From an uncultured Bacteroidales bacterium (GTDB lineage Bacteria > Bacteroidota > Bacteroidia > Bacteroidales > Paludibacteraceae), in the NCBI GenBank assembly GCA_934725535.1, contig CAKVBV010000026.1, forward strand, positions 1 through 32,928: DNA of 32,928 bases, given 5' to 3'. Below, piece after piece: positions 6,620 through 14,144 of this stretch. Both the position numbers and the translations under genes were made by a program. Within the stretch, counting starts at the first letter, position 1; every line of letters begins with the position of its first letter. The notes under the pieces are model-generated. The model had not been told where the DNA came from and searched no databases. It was given only the letters and a program-made list of their open reading frames with translations.

Positions 6620-8389
6620 TTATTTTCTACGTTTCTTACTGCGAGGAACAGTATCCTCCTGTTCCTCTTCTTCGTCATCGGCTGCGGCAGAGACAGCCCC
6701 CTGCTTCGGACGCTCTGTGCGGTCGGGGTGGAGGAATATGTCACTCGGACGGCGTGGGCGTTCCTTATCTGCCCAGAAGAATGCGCCAAGACGCGTGTCC
6801 TGCTCGGCAATCTGGTCGAGGGGGTACATGGTGCCTGTGGTGGCGGTGGTGAACACCACATGGTGAATCTTGCGGTCCTTGATGTACAGTTTCACGAAAC
6901 TGCTCTGCGTCTTGTTCACGCCGATATAGGTGCCATCGTCCTCGCGCGGGTAGAAGATAGTCTCCGCATTGCCGCGCACGTCCACGAGGTACACCTCATT
7001 GTCGCGCAGGTAGGCGAACATCTCCTTGCCGCTCAGTTGGTCGTATTCATTAGCCCCCTCGCGCTTGATGGCTATGGCATTGCCCGTGCCGTGGAGGTGG
7101 TCGAGACTCTCGTTGCGTATGTGTATATCAATAAGGTCTGCCGAAATCTGATTGTTCTCGTTCCAGCACACGGGGTCGCCGAACAGGGTCATCACCGAGT
7201 CGCGCCCGTGATAGCGCATCGAGTCGCACACCGCCTGCACGTCATCGCGGTAGATACGCACATGGTAGAAAGCCCGCACCTGCTGATAGGCGGTGTCTTG
7301 CCACAACGTGTCGGGCTGTTGGGCTTGCATCACCGAGTCCACCATGATGCTGTCGCGCGGCTGGAGCGAGAACACGCGGTACGGCACCTCCTCGGTATAT
7401 AGTGTGTCGGCGTGGAGGTAGGTGTAGTTGAGCGAGTCCGACCAGTCCACCATCATCGTGCTGTCGGTCACATAGCCGTGCCGCCCGTCCTCCCACATCT
7501 CACTGTACTGCCCGTATAGGCTGAGGTGGTTGGTGGAGTCGTGGGTGGCGATGTTGCCGATAGTCCTGCCGTAGCCCGCCAACTTGTCGTAGTAGATAGT
7601 ATCGCCCGTGAGCGTCTTGCCGTCGTCGTGCACAACCCGCGAGCGGTTCAGCAGCATCGAGTGCTCGGTCTCGGTGTTGTACCAGCCCTTGGTGGAGTGT
7701 ATGGTGGTCTCCTGCTCATACACAATCTGCGTCGGACCCACGAGGTCGGCGCGGTGGGTGTCGGTATTGTAGCACAGCGTGTCGGCGGTGAGTACGAACT
7801 TCGGATTGACCAATCGCACCTTGCCGCGGAAAAGGGCTTGGTAGTTGTCGGGCGTATATTGCCCCCAACGCGAGGTGAGGGTATTGAGGCTGTCCCGTAT
7901 AGACCCGCCCGCAAAGTAGTAGGCGATATTGCGCATACGGTCGTAGTTCAGACTGTCGGTGGTGAGTGTTGTCTGTTGGTGTATCAAGCGCACGCGGCGG
8001 CGCAGGCGTGCCATGCGCGTGTTGCCGTTGTAGAAAAGCACATCGCCGAACCCCTCAATGCTGTCGCCCTGCACCAAATGCACATGCCCGAAAGCGTGGA
8101 GCGAGTTCTCCTTGTCGAAGAAATATGCCGAGTCGCAGTACATCAGGGCCGAGTCATGGCGGAAACACACGTTACCCCGCAGTATCTGCGCGTCGGGCAG
8201 CCGCTTCTCGTCGAAAGACAGCGTCTCCGAGTGCTCCAGATACACCATCGAGGTCTTCGCAGTGTCTTGGGGCGTTGTCTCCTGCGATGTCTCTTCTGCC
8301 GCCGCCAATGCCCGCACAGGCTCCTGCGCATAAGCAACAACGCCCATACACAATAGCAATACAATGATATAATTACGGGGTGTCGACAC
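6620..8389 (-). CDS. OstA/LptA-like LPS-transport protein
   Basis: I place the start at GTG 8389, giving MSTPRNYIIVLLLCMGVVAYAQ, a good signal peptide, and 589 residues. The frame is also open to an ATG at 8485, but the extra residues read through a CGTAAAT repeat and overlap surA. The mature protein is a long series of OstA-type beta strands: ILRGNVCFRHDSALMYCDSAYFF, HAFGHVHLVQGDSIEGFGDVL, VRLIHQQTTLTTDSLNYD, FRGKVRLVNPKFVLTADTLCYN and similar. The strand pattern of LptA/LptD N-domains forms a jelly-roll path for LPS in the periplasm. The C-terminus is acidic then basic (DDEEEEQED...RSKKRRK). The product is probably part of lipopolysaccharide export, consistent with surA upstream and a barrel protein downstream. 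Confidence 0.82.
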   Translation of the reverse strand: MSTPRNYIIVLLLCMGVVAYAQEPVRALAAAEETSQETTPQDTAKTSMVYLEHSETLSFDEKRLPDAQILRGNVCFRHDSALMYCDSAYFFDKENSLHAFGHVHLVQGDSIEGFGDVLFYNGNTRMARLRRRVRLIHQQTTLTTDSLNYDRMRNIAYYFAGGSIRDSLNTLTSRWGQYTPDNYQALFRGKVRLVNPKFVLTADTLCYNTDTHRADLVGPTQIVYEQETTIHSTKGWYNTETEHSMLLNRSRVVHDDGKTLTGDTIYYDKLAGYGRTIGNIATHDSTNHLSLYGQYSEMWEDGRHGYVTDSTMMVDWSDSLNYTYLHADTLYTEEVPYRVFSLQPRDSIMVDSVMQAQQPDTLWQDTAYQQVRAFYHVRIYRDDVQAVCDSMRYHGRDSVMTLFGDPVCWNENNQISADLIDIHIRNESLDHLHGTGNAIAIKREGANEYDQLSGKEMFAYLRDNEVYLVDVRGNAETIFYPREDDGTYIGVNKTQSSFVKLYIKDRKIHHVVFTTATTGTMYPLDQIAEQDTRLGAFFWADKERPRRPSDIFLHPDRTERPKQGAVSAAADDEEEEQEDTVPRSKKRRK

Positions 8390-8408
8390 CTTAACCAACA
8401 GCGCAAAA

Positions 8409-8440
8409 TTCGTACATCGTAAATTCGTAAATCGTAAATC
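8409..8440. repeat. CGTAAAT-rich short repeat between surA and ostA
   Basis: This is a near-tandem run of CGTACAT/CGTAAATT/CGTAAAT units filling the 53-base surA-ostA gap. Almost the same run fills the rpoZ-coaBC gap at 11604-11637. Confidence 0.7.
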
Positions 8441-8442
8441 CC

Positions 8443-9837
8443 TTAGTGCACCCAATTCGGATATTGGAAGTCGCACCCGCGCCATGCAGGGTCAATGACC
8501 ACATACACCTCTTTCTGCTTGTTGCGAATCCACTGGTCGATGGTCTCGGCTCCCAACTTCTGCTCCAGCATGCTGCGTATCACTTGGAAGTCGTCCGTCA
8601 GGTTGGCTTTGTGGGCATCGCGCTTGGTCTTCAGGCGCACGATGGCGCACACCTCCTTGTTCTTCGTGCGGTCCATCATCACAAACGGCTGACTGACATC
8701 GCCTTCCTGCATCGCGTATATCTGCTTCGCCACCTCGGGCGGCAGGTCTTGGTACTCAAACTTGCTCGCACCCGTGTTGGCATTGGTCATCAGACCGCCG
8801 CTCATCACCGTGGACTTGTCCTCCGAGAAACGCGCCACAGCCGCTTCAAACGGCATCTTCCCCTCCACTAATAACGTGCGGATGCTGTCCAACCGCGCAA
8901 TGGCATTCTGCTTGTCCTCGTACGACACGCGCGGCTTCAGCAATATATGGCGGCAGTTGATGCGCTCGCCTTTCTTCTCAATCAGTTGGATGATATGGTA
9001 GCCGTACTCCGTCTGCACGATACGCGACACACGCTTCGGGTCGCTCAGGTTGAATGCCACATCGGCGAACTCCGGCACCAACTGCCCGCGACCCACGAAG
9101 CCCAACTCACCGCCGCGCTTGGCAGACTCCGTGTCCTCCGAGTACAACCGCGCCAGCATACTGAAATCCGCCTGACCGCTCATCACGCGCTCCGTGAACT
9201 CACGCAACTGACCCTTGATACGCTCCGTCTCCTCCACGGGCACGGGCGGCTCGATACTCAGCACCTGCACCTCCACTTGTGCCGGAACCATCGGCAGCGA
9301 GTCTTGGCTCAGACTGTTGTAGTAGCGGCGTACCTCGGCGGGCGTGGGGTGAATATTCTCCGTCAGTTTGCTCTGCATCTGCTGAATAATCATCTGGTTA
9401 CGCACCATCGTCATCATCTCCTCGCGTATCTCGCTGCTGCTCTTGCGGAAGTACTCTTCCATCTTCTCCTTGCTGCCAATCTGCGAGATGTAGTAGTTCA
9501 TTCGCATGTCCACCTGATGGCTCACCGACGACTCGTTGGCTTCTATCGAGTCCAACTCCGCCTGGTGCAGGAACAGTTTCTGTATCGCCAACTGTTCGGG
9601 TATCACGCAGTACGGGTCGCCCGCGATGGGTTGCCCCTCATATTGCGCCCGCAACCGTTCTTCCTCCACCTCGCTGCGGAGGATAGCCTCATCGCCCACT
9701 ACCCAAATCACCTCGTCGATGATATTGTCCTGCGCCACGGCACCCACTGTCATCTCTTGCGGTGCCACGCAAACCATACCCGTCCACATCGCCCCCAACA
9801 GCGACAAACGACATATCCTATCTCTCATATTCTGCAT
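8443..9837 (-). CDS. SurA-like periplasmic peptidylprolyl isomerase (two parvulin domains)
   Basis: The protein has 464 residues. The N-terminus has a signal sequence (from Met1 or Met4, hydrophobic LSLLGAMWTGMVCVA, cleavage near AVAQ). Next is a SurA-like helical chaperone region (IIDEVIWVVGDEAILRSEVE to about residue 175). Two PpiC/parvulin domains follow, about 181-285 (FSMLARLYSEDTESAKRGGELGFVGRGQL...GYHIIQLIEK) and 290-400 (INCRHILLKPRVS...FEAAVARFSEDKSTVMSGG). Family members escort unfolded outer-membrane proteins across the periplasm. A strong promoter lies 65 bases upstream. It is the first gene of the operon continuing into the OstA-like and barrel genes. Confidence 0.88.
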   Translation of the reverse strand: MQNMRDRICRLSLLGAMWTGMVCVAPQEMTVGAVAQDNIIDEVIWVVGDEAILRSEVEEERLRAQYEGQPIAGDPYCVIPEQLAIQKLFLHQAELDSIEANESSVSHQVDMRMNYYISQIGSKEKMEEYFRKSSSEIREEMMTMVRNQMIIQQMQSKLTENIHPTPAEVRRYYNSLSQDSLPMVPAQVEVQVLSIEPPVPVEETERIKGQLREFTERVMSGQADFSMLARLYSEDTESAKRGGELGFVGRGQLVPEFADVAFNLSDPKRVSRIVQTEYGYHIIQLIEKKGERINCRHILLKPRVSYEDKQNAIARLDSIRTLLVEGKMPFEAAVARFSEDKSTVMSGGLMTNANTGASKFEYQDLPPEVAKQIYAMQEGDVSQPFVMMDRTKNKEVCAIVRLKTKRDAHKANLTDDFQVIRSMLEQKLGAETIDQWIRNKQKEVYVVIDPAWRGCDFQYPNWVH

Positions 9838-9901
9838 TGTTCCTTATAATTTGAATCTGGTACTTACACTATTCTGCGTTGATGCTTACATATTTAGCCG
9901 A

Positions 9902-9932
9902 CAAAGATACGATAAATAATCGACAATCACAA
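9902..9932 (-). promoter_or_regulatory. Bacteroidota-type promoter for surA-ostA-barrel operon
   Basis: On the minus strand TTG (9932-9930), a 20-base spacer and TATCTTTG (9909-9902) match the -33/-7 consensus. The remaining gap from 9933 to 10032 shows only a weak CCAA/TTGG stem followed by six T (about 9963-9980). Confidence 0.75.
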
Positions 9933-10032
9933 GTATTGCTGCATATTTGCAGGGCAATCGCACCAAACGTTGGCTTTTTTATACCGTATAATAGGAGCAT
10001 AAACCGTTGTGCCGTAATGGCATCGCCGGGGA

Positions 10033-10269
10033 CGCGGACGCCCCGTCCGCGGTCGGTTTGGCACAAACCGTATGACTATGCTACGCCTTGGGGGACGACG
10101 CGGCTCGCGTCGTCATTTGCCCTTTGGACGGTTCTAACCATATTCAACACATTATTATAGAGCCCCTCCTTTGGAGGGGTTGGGGAGGTCCGTCGAGTCA
10201 AGAGTATGATATTAGTATGTGATTAGTATGATATTAGTATGTGATTAGTATGAGATTAGTATGTGATTA
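10033..10269 (+). repeat. composite dispersed repeat, copy B
   Basis: The modules in order are: hairpin CGCGGACG/CGTCCGCG with CCC loop (10033-10051); GTCGGTTTGGCACAAACCGT-like linker; hairpin GACGACGCG/CGCGTCGTC with GCT loop (10094-10114); 38-bp core (10111-10148); hairpin CCCCTCC/GGAGGGG with TTT loop (10163-10179); and six 11-bp units alternating GTATGATATTA and GTATGTGATTA (10204-10269). It fills the gap between the surA promoter and coaBC and contains no gene. The final stretch to 10364 shows nothing recognisable. Confidence 0.85.
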
Positions 10270-10364
10270 ACGAGAGGATAACGAACGGATATAAGAATGC
10301 CGCAATGTGCATCCTGAATCTGTGAATGGAAAATTCCTCTGGTTACTCTGATTCTTATGGTTGG

Positions 10365-11582
10365 CTATTTGTGCATATCCTGCACGGCCTTCATTATCTC
10401 CTCGGCTACTTCGTCTTTGCTTGCGAGGGGGAGCGGGGTCTGTTCTCCATTCGGATACAACAGCATCACGCGGTTGGTATCTGTTCCGAAACCGGCCCCC
10501 TTGTCTTGTAGAGAATTCAGTACTATCATGTCGAGGTGCTTGCTCTGCATCTTGCGTGTGGCGTTCTGCACCTCGTTGTTCGTCTCCAAGGCAAACCCGA
10601 CCAACACCTGATGATCTCGCTTGCAGTCTCCCAGCGTGGCAGCGATGTCCTGTGTGGTCTGCAACTGCAAGGTCAGGGCCGTCTGACCGGGCTGCTTTTT
10701 TATCTTTTGCGCCGCAGGTTCCGCTGGGGTGAAATCCGCCACCGCGGCGCATAGTATGGTGATGTCCGCTTGCGGAAAGGCACTTACTGTAGCCTCTGCC
10801 ATCTCTTGTGCCGACGACACATTCACTATCCGCAGGGGCGCAAACGCCTCCCATGCGTGTATGGAGATATTTGTCGGACCGCTCACCACCGTCACATCAG
10901 CCCCCATTCTGAGGCATGCCCGTGCCAATGCGTACCCCATCTTGCCCGTGGAGGCATTGCTGATATACCGCACAGGGTCTATTGCCTCGTGGGTCGGACC
11001 GGCTGTGATGAGTACTTGTTGGCCCCATAGCGGCTTGTCCGACAGGGCATACTCTACCGCTGCCAACAGCACATCCACCTCCTGCATACGCCCTTTGCCT
11101 GTCGTGCCGCACGCCAAAGGACCTTCTGCGCAGTCCAGCATGGTGATATTCTCCCGCGATGACAACACCCGTATCGCCTCTTGTGTGGCGGGTGCAGCAT
11201 ACATCTTGTCGTTCATGGCAGGGGCTACTACTACAGGCTTACGCATTGCAGCAAAGGTTGTCGTCAGTGCGTCGTCGGCTATACCCGCCGCCATCTTGCC
11301 TATCACATTCGCCGTAGCAGGGGCTACTATCATCATATCCGCCCAATCGAGCAGCGATATATGCTCCGTACTGTGCTCATTGATAGCCGCAAACACATCG
11401 CTATACACCTTATGCCCGCTCAGTGTCTGCAAAGTAAGACAAGTAACGAACTCCAATGCATTCTTGGTAGTCGTTACTTGCACTTCCGCACCTGCTTTCG
11501 TCAGCAGGCGTATCAACTCGGGTATCTTGTAGGCGGCAATACCTCCGCTGATACCTACTAATATGTGTTTACCCTTCAGCAA
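10365..11582 (-). CDS. coaBC: bifunctional phosphopantothenoylcysteine decarboxylase / phosphopantothenate-cysteine ligase
   Basis: The protein has 405 residues, the normal CoaBC length. It joins 4'-phosphopantothenate to cysteine and decarboxylates the product, giving 4'-phosphopantetheine for coenzyme A. The CoaC flavoprotein half (about 1-180) shows KHILVGISGGIAAYKIPELIR, the histidine in STEHISLLDWADMMIVAPATANVIGK, the PAMNDKMY substrate-binding motif (Y where many have W) and the flexible-flap cysteine in LACGTTGKGRM. The CoaB half (about 188-405) shows VLITAGPTHEAIDPVRYISN, ASTGKMGYALA, and KIKKQ in the ligase active site. It is last in the bamD-rpoZ-coaBC order typical of Bacteroidota. 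The genes that often follow there (a DUF4835 protein and recN) are absent; a composite repeat sits at that point instead. Confidence 0.96.
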   Translation of the reverse strand: MLKGKHILVGISGGIAAYKIPELIRLLTKAGAEVQVTTTKNALEFVTCLTLQTLSGHKVYSDVFAAINEHSTEHISLLDWADMMIVAPATANVIGKMAAGIADDALTTTFAAMRKPVVVAPAMNDKMYAAPATQEAIRVLSSRENITMLDCAEGPLACGTTGKGRMQEVDVLLAAVEYALSDKPLWGQQVLITAGPTHEAIDPVRYISNASTGKMGYALARACLRMGADVTVVSGPTNISIHAWEAFAPLRIVNVSSAQEMAEATVSAFPQADITILCAAVADFTPAEPAAQKIKKQPGQTALTLQLQTTQDIAATLGDCKRDHQVLVGFALETNNEVQNATRKMQSKHLDMIVLNSLQDKGAGFGTDTNRVMLLYPNGEQTPLPLASKDEVAEEIMKAVQDMHK

Positions 11583-11603
11583 TTACTATGTACAATAATC
11601 AAA

Positions 11604-11637
11604 TAAATCGTGCATCGTAAATTCGTACATCGTAAAT
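11604..11637. repeat. CGTAAAT-rich short repeat between rpoZ and coaBC
   Basis: The run AAATCG-TGCATCGTAAATTCG-TACATCGTAAATC matches the repeat at 8409-8440 almost base for base. It also lies in the roughly 55-base gap after the stop codon of one minus-strand gene and before the next. Confidence 0.7.
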
Positions 11638-11973
11638 CTACTTCAACGCCTCGTCACGATTGCTGCCGCGGTATATCAACTCACCGTCGATGAACTCTTG
11701 CGTTGCCATCAACGTGGGCTTGGGCAGCAACTCATAACTGCGTGAAATCTCTATCTGCTCTTGATTCTCAAAGGTTTCCTCTGAGGAGTCGCTGGGGGTA
11801 TTGAAGTCTTGCAACTTCGAATCCAACTCCTTCTTCAGTGCAGCACTGATTTGGTTGCTGCGCTTGCCGATGATTGCCACCGTCTCATACACATTCCCTA
11901 CCTTGGCTGTCAGTTCGTTCATGTCCCTCGTGATGGTAGTATGCGGGGCTTTGCTTTGCTTGTAATCAATCAT
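11638..11973 (-). CDS. rpoZ: RNA polymerase omega subunit (Bacteroidota RpoZ/Rpb6 type)
   Basis: The protein has 111 residues. The diagnostic stretch is near residues 18-50: MNELTAKVGNVYETVAIIGK followed by RSNQISAALKKEL, the Rpb6/omega signature in which the RSNQI arginine-rich helix contacts the beta' subunit. The C-terminal part (IEISRSYELLPKPTLMATQEFIDGELIYR) is the Bacteroidota extension. It starts 13 bases after the bamD stop and precedes coaBC, its usual neighbours in the phylum. Together with rpoB and rpoC in the same window this covers three core polymerase subunits. Confidence 0.9.
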   Translation of the reverse strand: MIDYKQSKAPHTTITRDMNELTAKVGNVYETVAIIGKRSNQISAALKKELDSKLQDFNTPSDSSEETFENQEQIEISRSYELLPKPTLMATQEFIDGELIYRGSNRDEALK

Positions 11974-11986
11974 ATACTTACGTCTT

Positions 11987-12811
11987 TTATTGTTTCTTGG
12001 TTATCTTCTGCACCTCTTTGCCGATACGTTCAGCGGCATTGCGGTGCTTGGAATCGGGATACTCGGTGATGAAACTGTAGTACTCATCCTCCGTATCGCG
12101 GGCGCGTTCCTGTTTCTTTGCCTCAAACGAGTTGAGCATCTGCTGATATTTGGCTTGCAGTATCAGCCAACTCAGTTCCTCCTGGTACTTGTTCGTCGGA
12201 TAGGTACGCAGCGCATTGCGTGCCGTTATCTCGCAACTCAGGTAGTTATTGCCCAAATACGAGCCTAAGTTATAGTACAGTTTCGCGTTCAGATACTCTT
12301 TGTATGCTAACTTGTCATACAACTCACCCATCTCCGTATAGGCTTGCTCAGCGTAAGGACTCTCAGGGTATAGTTCTACGAATTGGGTGAAGAACTCTAT
12401 CCCTTTCTTGGTCTCTGTCTGATCCAAGCGCGCATCGGGCGAGTCCAAATAATAGCAATGCCCCACCTGAAAGCGTGCCTCCACGATGTATTTGCCCTTC
12501 GGGTAGTTGCGGATATAAGCCTGATAGTACTCCGATGCCGATGTATAGTCTTTCTGTCCCATGTAGCAACGCGCCAGATATGCCAGTATGTCCTCTGAAC
12601 GCTCCGTACCTTTGTAGTAGGTGCTGACATCGTCCAACAGCGTCTGCGCCTTCACGTACTGCTTGTCATTGAAATACACCAATGCTTTCTGGTATTTCAA
12701 CTCCGGGTCTTTCGACTTCAGCAACTGCTGATACTCGCCGCAAGCCGTCATAGCACACAGCAGCACACACCATACGCACAAGCGAATACTCTTCACCTGA
12801 CACGTATGCAT
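11987..12811 (-). CDS. bamD: outer-membrane assembly lipoprotein BamD
   Basis: Starting at ATG 12811 gives 274 residues with a short lipoprotein signal, RLCVWCVLLCAMTAC-GEYQ, the cysteine being the lipidation site. An upstream in-frame ATG at 12853 adds 14 residues and is possible because the promoter lies above both. TPR-like repeats follow: YQKALVYFNDKQYVKAQTLLDDV, DILAYLARCYMGQKDYTSASEYYQ, VEARFQVGHCYYLDSPDARLDQ and AEQAYTEMGELYDKLAYKEYLNAKLYYN. YDKLAYKEYLNAKLYYNLGSYL is characteristic of BamD. The protein is anchored in the inner leaflet of the outer membrane and assists BamA in barrel insertion. It heads the operon with rpoZ and coaBC. Confidence 0.92.
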   Translation of the reverse strand: MHTCQVKSIRLCVWCVLLCAMTACGEYQQLLKSKDPELKYQKALVYFNDKQYVKAQTLLDDVSTYYKGTERSEDILAYLARCYMGQKDYTSASEYYQAYIRNYPKGKYIVEARFQVGHCYYLDSPDARLDQTETKKGIEFFTQFVELYPESPYAEQAYTEMGELYDKLAYKEYLNAKLYYNLGSYLGNNYLSCEITARNALRTYPTNKYQEELSWLILQAKYQQMLNSFEAKKQERARDTEDEYYSFITEYPDSKHRNAAERIGKEVQKITKKQ

Positions 12812-12881
12812 AGGCTCTGTATGCCTGTTTCTTAGTATGCTGTTTTGTACCATAAAAAGCCCTCGTATCCAAATTAGCCCG

Positions 12882-12912
12882 CAAAGATACTACATTTCTG
12901 CGACTTATGCAA
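12882..12912 (-). promoter_or_regulatory. Bacteroidota-type promoter for bamD-rpoZ-coaBC
   Basis: On the minus strand TTG (12912-12910), a 20-base spacer and TATCTTTG (12889-12882) match the -33/-7 consensus. Transcription would begin near 12875, upstream of both possible bamD starts. Confidence 0.78.
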
Positions 12913-12928
12913 GTTATTATGACATTTT

Positions 12929-12975
12929 ACAAGGCGGCATGAATAATTCCCTCATAACAGACGAGGTAGCCTTGT
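12929..12975. terminator. possible terminator hairpin between convergent-to-promoter genes
   Basis: ACAAGGC (12929-12935) pairs with GCCTTGT (12969-12975), and an inner CCTC can pair with GAGG. It lies just past the 3' end of the 12990-14036 gene on the minus strand and is followed there by AAAATG rather than a U-run. The large loop makes it a weak call. Confidence 0.3.
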
Positions 12976-12989
12976 GAGAACTCTATAAA

Positions 12990-14036
12990 TTATAAATCTT
13001 GGACGAGACGCACCGAGAAGCCGGCACTACGATTATTGTTGCTCCGCGTATAGAAGCGGTAACTGCGGAAGGACAGGCGGTACGCATCGGTGCCATCATA
13101 CACCGTACTCGACCAATAATAGCCGTCTTTCTGCACATCGCTCACGCCATAAACGCTACGACCGCCCGCCGCAGGGAGAAAGACTGCACCCGCATTTTCC
13201 ATCTGCTGCCAATCAGAGAGCGTGTAAGTGTTGTCTGACCAGTGCGAGTTCACATTATCATCGTAATAGTAACCACCTTGGTCGGCTAAACCTTTTTCGG
13301 TACTTGGGGTGAATGTAATGCCGACAGGAGCAATCCAATTGTCCGGCAGTATAATGGTGCCATTCACTCCATTCACCTTGCCCAAACCAAAGAGTTTCTG
13401 CGCATTGGCACGAGCGTAGAAGATGTAATACCACTCTTCACAGGCGAGTGTGCGCCACGTATTGGGAGCATCGGTGCCGATAGTATTTGCACCCCAGTCC
13501 ACAAATGTCTGATAGTCGTTATAAGACGTGCTTGTATTGGTTGGATTATTGCCGGTCCCCCAACCGAAGAGGTCTATCCAACCTGTATAGGTATCGGAGA
13601 TGTTAGCGTTATCATTGCCGATATAGTCGTACTGATTATTAGCAAAACACCATTTATTCGTGGAGGGTTGGTACAGAAGGTTGCCTTTGGCGAAAGACAC
13701 TTGCCTGTCCGCAGATACAGAGAACACACCTTGCCCCTCAGGATTGCACCTGTTAATATAGACAGTGTCTTTAACATACACCGTATCTTTGATGGTCTTG
13801 GTAATCGTATCACGCACAGTAAGTGTAACAGTATCGCGTATTGTCTTTACGATGGTATCGTGAATCTCTTCGCACTCCTGCAAGATACCCTCGGGAAACT
13901 GCAAGAATGTGACACTATCCACATCGGTGATGAAAAACTGCATGTAGGTATTGCCTTCCCACACCTGCATACGACGCTGAGCATTTACGCTCAATACAAC
14001 AGCGAACATCGTCGCCAATAGAAGAAGTTTTTTCAT
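12990..14036 (-). CDS. secreted C-type-lectin/FISUMP-like protein, paralogue of the 561-1517 product
   Basis: The start at ATG 14036 (MKKLLLLATMFAVVLSVNAQ) gives a clean signal peptide and 348 residues; eight further in-frame residues upstream are possible. An N-terminal VWEGN...VDSVTFLQF module is followed by a repetitive threonine/valine linker of DT(I/V) units (about residues 58-95: RDTVTLTVRDTITKTIKDTV and so on). From about residue 105 it follows its paralogue closely: FSVSADRQVSFAKGNLLYQ, FANNQYDYIG, FGWG, FVDWGAN, EEWYYI, ILPDNWIAP, YTLSDWQQMENAGAVFLPAAGGR, GYYWSS and GFSVRLVQDL. The C-terminus thus has the same fold as the candidate DGR target, but its codons in the conserved end differ from it. 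It is likely surface-exposed with unknown ligand. No T9SS tail is visible. Confidence 0.72.
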   Translation of the reverse strand: MKKLLLLATMFAVVLSVNAQRRMQVWEGNTYMQFFITDVDSVTFLQFPEGILQECEEIHDTIVKTIRDTVTLTVRDTITKTIKDTVYVKDTVYINRCNPEGQGVFSVSADRQVSFAKGNLLYQPSTNKWCFANNQYDYIGNDNANISDTYTGWIDLFGWGTGNNPTNTSTSYNDYQTFVDWGANTIGTDAPNTWRTLACEEWYYIFYARANAQKLFGLGKVNGVNGTIILPDNWIAPVGITFTPSTEKGLADQGGYYYDDNVNSHWSDNTYTLSDWQQMENAGAVFLPAAGGRSVYGVSDVQKDGYYWSSTVYDGTDAYRLSFRSYRFYTRSNNNRSAGFSVRLVQDL

Positions 14037-14043
14037 AATTGTA

Positions 14044-14082
14044 AGACCTCCCTCAACCACTCTTTCAAAGGAGGGGTGTCAG
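14044..14082 (-). repeat. possible remnant of the composite repeat
   Basis: On the minus strand CCCCTCCTTTGAAAGAGTGG, then TTGAGGGAGGTC, resembles the CCCCTCC-TTT-GGAGGGG hairpin and TTGGGGAGGTC tail of copies A-C, with changes in the second arm. Core and 11-bp array are missing. Confidence 0.45.
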
Positions 14083-14144
14083 AGAGGATTTGTTATTGGT
14101 TGTTAGACATTTGTTGTTTTATCGGGCGGATAAGTCTGGTGGAA

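Noticed and set aside
6613..6861. Upstream extension of the barrel-protein frame
   Set aside because: It overlaps the OstA-like gene and precedes a perfect signal peptide at 6612.
6368..8356. Long plus-strand open frames opposite the OstA-like and barrel genes (6368-7402, 7526-8356)
   Set aside because: The minus-strand proteins have signal peptides and recognisable strands; the plus-strand translations show no domain and are valine/histidine-rich shadows.
8390..8485. ATG at 8485 as the ostA start
   Set aside because: The added residues are translated from the CGTAAAT repeat, overlap the surA end and bury the signal peptide; GTG 8389 gives a normal one.
9963..9980. CCAA/TTGG plus T-run as terminator
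   Set aside because: A 4-bp stem is too weak to support a call.
10267..10364. Possible short gene downstream of coaBC (position of DUF4835/recN in relatives)
   Set aside because: No open frame with recognisable content exists in this 98-base stretch.
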